The notes beneath the pieces were generated by a model. It had not been told where the DNA came from, ran no database searches, and saw nothing but the letters and a program-made list of their open reading frames with translations. Shown here in pieces: positions 6,101 through 9,092 of a DNA stretch of 9,092 nt. Both the position numbers and the translations under genes were made by a program. This DNA is from an uncultured Bacteroidales bacterium. Lineage in GTDB: Bacteria; Bacteroidota; Bacteroidia; Bacteroidales; UBA932. Within the stretch, counting starts at the first letter, position 1, and each line of letters opens with the position of its first letter. The stretch lies in NCBI GenBank assembly GCA_905234775.1, contig CAJOJC010000054.1:1-9092 (forward strand), read 5' to 3'.

Positions 6101-9092
6101 TGCAAGATTACACGACACTCATGAAGCGGAGGATCAGACGGATCCTTCTCGTCTGCAACAACTACGACAGCTATTCGCTGGAGGAAGACGGACACATCGA
6201 GTCGCTCATCGCGGCCGACTACCTGGAACTGAACCTGAGTAACCCTCCGGCTATAGTCAGGGTAGAGACTACCGTTCAGGCTCTACAGCTTCTGGAAGCG
6301 GGGGAGAAGTTCGACCTCGCGATCACTATGTACAACGTAGGCGAACTGGACGTCTTCACCTTCTCCCATAAAGCTAAGGAGTGTAATCCCGGAATGCCTG
6401 TCGTTCTTCTCTGCGGCTACGCGAAGGAGATTTTCCGTAAGATCTCGGAAGCAGATACATCTTGCATAGACCACGTCTTTTGCTGGAACAATTCTACGGA
6501 TGTCATCATCGCCATCATCAAGCTGATCGAGGACGATATGAACGCAGACCACGACATCCTGAGCTACGGTGTACAGGCAATACTCCTTGTCGAGGACTCG
6601 GTCCGCTACTATTCGACCTATCTGCCCGCACTATATAATATAGTACTGCATCAGAACAGCTCTGCAGTTCGCGACGCTCTCAACGAGCAGCAGAAGATGG
6701 CCCGTAAGCGGGCCCGCCCTAAGATTCTTTTAGCGACTAACTATGACGACGCCGTCGCTCTGTACGACAAGTACAAGAAGAACCTCCTGGGCGTTATCTC
6801 AGACGTAGGCTTCGTTATCCACAAAGGCGATGTCTCCAAGAACGAGAAGCTGGACGCCGGCGTAGATCTCTGCAAATACATCCGGGAAGACAACCCCAAG
6901 ATGCCCTTCCTGATGCAGTCTTCGCAGGAAAGCATCCGTAAAATCGCCGAATCTTTGAAGGTCGGCTTTATCCAGAAGTCCTCGAAGACTCTGACCTATG
7001 AACTCGAAGAGTATATAGGTAAGCATTTCGGCTTCGGAGATTTCGTGGTTACGGACCCGTCTACCGGCGCCGAGGTCGCCAGGGCTCATGACCTTGCGGA
7101 GTTCGAGCAGGTAATGAAGACGGTTCCGGCTGAGTACTTCCACCTCTTCTCCGCCTCTAACTACCTCTCCAAGTGGCTCTTCGCCCGCGGTCTGTTCTCG
7201 ATAGGTCAGGTCGTTCGTGGCTTTACAGTCGAGGGATTCTCATCTATTGAAGAGAACCGTAAGAAGGTGGTTGACCTGGTCCACGACTACCGTATCGCCC
7301 AGGGCCTTGGTGTTGTAGCTAAATTCAATCCGGAAACTTACAACGATACTATCTGGTTCGCCAGCCTCGGCGAAGGCTCGCTGGGTGGAAAGGCCCGCGG
7401 CCTTGCGTTCCTGAACCATATCCTTCAGAAATACAATCTCTACAACGAATTCGAAGGCGTCAGGCTCCTTGTCCCGAAGACGCTGGTCGTGATGACGGAT
7501 TATTTTGAGAAGTTCATCATCGACAACGGTCTTCAGTACGTTATCAATTCCGATCTTTCGGATGAGGAGATCCTTTCGGAATTCGTAGCCGCGATGTTAC
7601 CTGCAGACCTGATCCAGGCTCTGAAGATTTTTATTCGCAATACAACCAAGCCGCTCGCCATCCGCTCGAGCTCGAAGCTGGAAGACTCTTATTATCAGCC
7701 GTTTGCGGGAGTCTACTCGACTTACATGATTCCACATACCGAGAACGAAGACCAGCAGCTCAGGCTCCTGACCAAAGCTATCAAGAGCGTTTACGCCTCC
7801 GTCTATTTCGCCTCCAGCCGCCGCTATATTACGGCTGCCGCGAACGTGATTTCGGAGGAGAAGATGGGTATCGTGGTCCAGGAAATCTGCGGCACCGAGC
7901 AGGACGGCTATTATTTCCCGACTATCTCAGGCGTGGCGCGGTCGGTCAACTTCTACCCGGTCGGCAGCGAACGCTCGGAAGACGGCATCGCGAAGATCGC
8001 CTATGGCCTCGGAAAGGCCGTGGTCGACGGCGAGCAGGTCCTTCGATTCTCGCCCCGCCAGCCGAAGAAAGTGCTGCAGATCTCAACCCCCGAAAACACG
8101 GTCTCAGATACCCAGAAGTCGATTTTCGCCCTGAGCCTGCAGCCGGATCGCTTCAAGACTTCGGTCGACGACGCCGTGAACCTGGCCCGCATCCCGCTGG
8201 CCGAGTGCCCGAAGTTCGCTTCGTTCGCGAAGGTGGGCTCGACCTGGGACCGCGAGAATATGAGAATCGTCGATTCGACCTTCCCCGAGGGCCCGAAGTT
8301 CATTACCTTCGCGTCCGTGCTGAAATACGGCATGTTCCCGCTCGCGAAGATTCTCCAGCGCCTGCTCGATATCGCGCGCGAGGAGATGAAGTGCGACGTG
8401 GAGATAGAGTTCGCGGCCAATCTCGAGGCCTCGCCGGCCGTCTTTAACGTGCTGCAAATCAGGCCGATATCTACCGATAGCCGCTATTCGGAGGTAGACT
8501 GGTCCTCAGTCGACGAGTCGGGGGCATGGCTCCGGTCTTCGAACGCCCTCGGTACTGGCTGGATCGGCGGGGTCGAAGATATCGTCTACCTCAGGCGCGA
8601 GGCGTTCGATACCCTACGGACACGCGAGATCGCGGCCGAGATTACCGCGCTGAATGCGCAGATGCAGCAGGAGAAGAGGGGCTATGTTCTGATCGGCTTC
8701 GGCCGCTGGGGAACATCGATCGACACGCTCGGCGTGCCAGTGAAATGGAGCGACATCTCCGAGGCGCGGGTGCTGGTGGAGTGCTGCCTCGAAAAGTTCA
8801 GGATCGACCCGAGCCAGGGAACGCATTTCTTCCAGAATCTGACCTCGTTCAACGTGGGCTATGTCAACGTCGACCCGTTCGGCCGGCCTTCGACCGACCT
8901 GCTGAATTTCGAGCTGCTCGATTCGCTGCCCGCGGTCGAGGAAACGGCTTTCCTGCGCCATGTACGGCTTCCGGAGGCGCTGCGGATCTGCGTCGACGGG
9001 CGGGAGAACCGCACCCGCCGGCTCACCAATGCCTCGGCCCCTTACGGCGACCACTACCTGGCCAAGGACGGCCGCAAGCTCTATTACGTGAC
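6100..9092 (+). CDS. Receiver-receiver-PPDK-type ATP-grasp protein of unknown reaction (3' end outside window)
   Basis: An open frame of 997 codons without a stop, running off the window. Residues 12-145 form a degenerate receiver domain (ILLVCNNYD start; Met77/Tyr78/Asn79 where the phospho-Asp should be; no Lys in HVFCWNN). Residues 160-315 form a second receiver with all key residues: Glu165-Asp166 in LLVEDS, Asp235 in ISDVGF, Ser274-Ser275, and Lys293 in FIQKSS. Residues 420-790 are a PPDK/PEPS N-terminal ATP-grasp domain: GSLGGKARGL (426-435), IRSSSKLED with Arg522, PFAGVYSTY, VVQE (592-595), SGVARSVNF (610-618), Glu770 and LQIRP (785-789). No phosphohistidine or PEP-binding barrel follows; instead there is FGRWGTSIDTLGVPVKW and DPSQGTHFFQNLTS. 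Homologues of about 990 residues are common in Bacteroidales, often labelled PEP synthase. The ATG at 6100 is chosen because the family keeps residues before LMKRRI; Met8 at 6121 is the alternative. Confidence 0.9.
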   Translation, partial: MQDYTTLMKRRIRRILLVCNNYDSYSLEEDGHIESLIAADYLELNLSNPPAIVRVETTVQALQLLEAGEKFDLAITMYNVGELDVFTFSHKAKECNPGMPVVLLCGYAKEIFRKISEADTSCIDHVFCWNNSTDVIIAIIKLIEDDMNADHDILSYGVQAILLVEDSVRYYSTYLPALYNIVLHQNSSAVRDALNEQQKMARKRARPKILLATNYDDAVALYDKYKKNLLGVISDVGFVIHKGDVSKNEKLDAGVDLCKYIREDNPKMPFLMQSSQESIRKIAESLKVGFIQKSSKTLTYELEEYIGKHFGFGDFVVTDPSTGAEVARAHDLAEFEQVMKTVPAEYFHLFSASNYLSKWLFARGLFSIGQVVRGFTVEGFSSIEENRKKVVDLVHDYRIAQGLGVVAKFNPETYNDTIWFASLGEGSLGGKARGLAFLNHILQKYNLYNEFEGVRLLVPKTLVVMTDYFEKFIIDNGLQYVINSDLSDEEILSEFVAAMLPADLIQALKIFIRNTTKPLAIRSSSKLEDSYYQPFAGVYSTYMIPHTENEDQQLRLLTKAIKSVYASVYFASSRRYITAAANVISEEKMGIVVQEICGTEQDGYYFPTISGVARSVNFYPVGSERSEDGIAKIAYGLGKAVVDGEQVLRFSPRQPKKVLQISTPENTVSDTQKSIFALSLQPDRFKTSVDDAVNLARIPLAECPKFASFAKVGSTWDRENMRIVDSTFPEGPKFITFASVLKYGMFPLAKILQRLLDIAREEMKCDVEIEFAANLEASPAVFNVLQIRPISTDSRYSEVDWSSVDESGAWLRSSNALGTGWIGGVEDIVYLRREAFDTLRTREIAAEITALNAQMQQEKRGYVLIGFGRWGTSIDTLGVPVKWSDISEARVLVECCLEKFRIDPSQGTHFFQNLTSFNVGYVNVDPFGRPSTDLLNFELLDSLPAVEETAFLRHVRLPEALRICVDGRENRTRRLTNASAPYGDHYLAKDGRKLYYV

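Noticed and set aside
8614..9054. Minus-strand open frame of 146 codons inside the receiver/ATP-grasp gene
   Set aside because: GC-rich coding DNA leaves open frames on the opposite strand; the plus-strand frame carries the conserved motifs.
6100..9092. Annotation as phosphoenolpyruvate synthase or pyruvate phosphate dikinase
   Set aside because: Only the ATP-grasp domain is shared; the phosphohistidine and PEP/pyruvate domains are not seen in the 997 codons available.

Overview
The window looks like a chromosomal segment from a Bacteroidales-type member of the Bacteroidota. The evidence is a DUF5020-type outer-membrane protein gene, a Bacteroidota-style 'PEP synthase-like' receiver/ATP-grasp protein, start codons preceded by AT-rich stretches rather than Shine-Dalgarno sequences, and promoter candidates of the TTTG / TAnnTTTG type. 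Genus cannot be fixed from the sequence. I see no mobile element, tRNA, rRNA or CRISPR array.

Layout. (1) 2-313, plus strand: the 3' end of a bcp-type peroxiredoxin gene. (2) 314-429: a convergent intergenic region with two tandem 13-bp hairpins at a 51-bp period, probably the terminator of the minus-strand operon. (3) 5998-430, minus strand: a tightly spaced five-gene purine/nucleobase operon with gaps of 12-20 bp. In transcription order it holds guaB (IMP dehydrogenase), guaA (GMP synthase ATP-pyrophosphatase part), a UraA-type NCS2 permease, a DUF5020 outer-membrane beta-barrel candidate, and an AzgA/PbuG-type purine permease. (4) 5999-6099: a compact divergent promoter region with one Bacteroidota-type promoter per direction and two dyads. 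(5) 6100-9092, plus strand, open at the window edge: a protein of at least 997 residues with a degenerate receiver domain, an intact receiver domain, a PPDK/PEPS-type ATP-grasp domain, and a conserved C-terminal region I cannot assign. It has no visible phosphohistidine or PEP/pyruvate domain.

How the genes fit together. The operon would take IMP to XMP (GuaB) and XMP to GMP (GuaA), while the permeases, and possibly the outer-membrane protein, bring in bases for salvage. The main oddity is that both GMP-branch enzymes are stripped down. GuaB (360 aa) lacks the CBS/Bateman regulatory domain, with a clean junction near residues 88-96. GuaA (327 aa) lacks the N-terminal glutamine amidotransferase domain, as in the archaeal two-subunit enzyme, and no amidotransferase gene is in the window. 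The divergent receiver/ATP-grasp protein is the best candidate for an undescribed system: it looks like an ATP-dependent phosphotransferase with its own receiver domain, but without the parts that would make it a PEP synthase.
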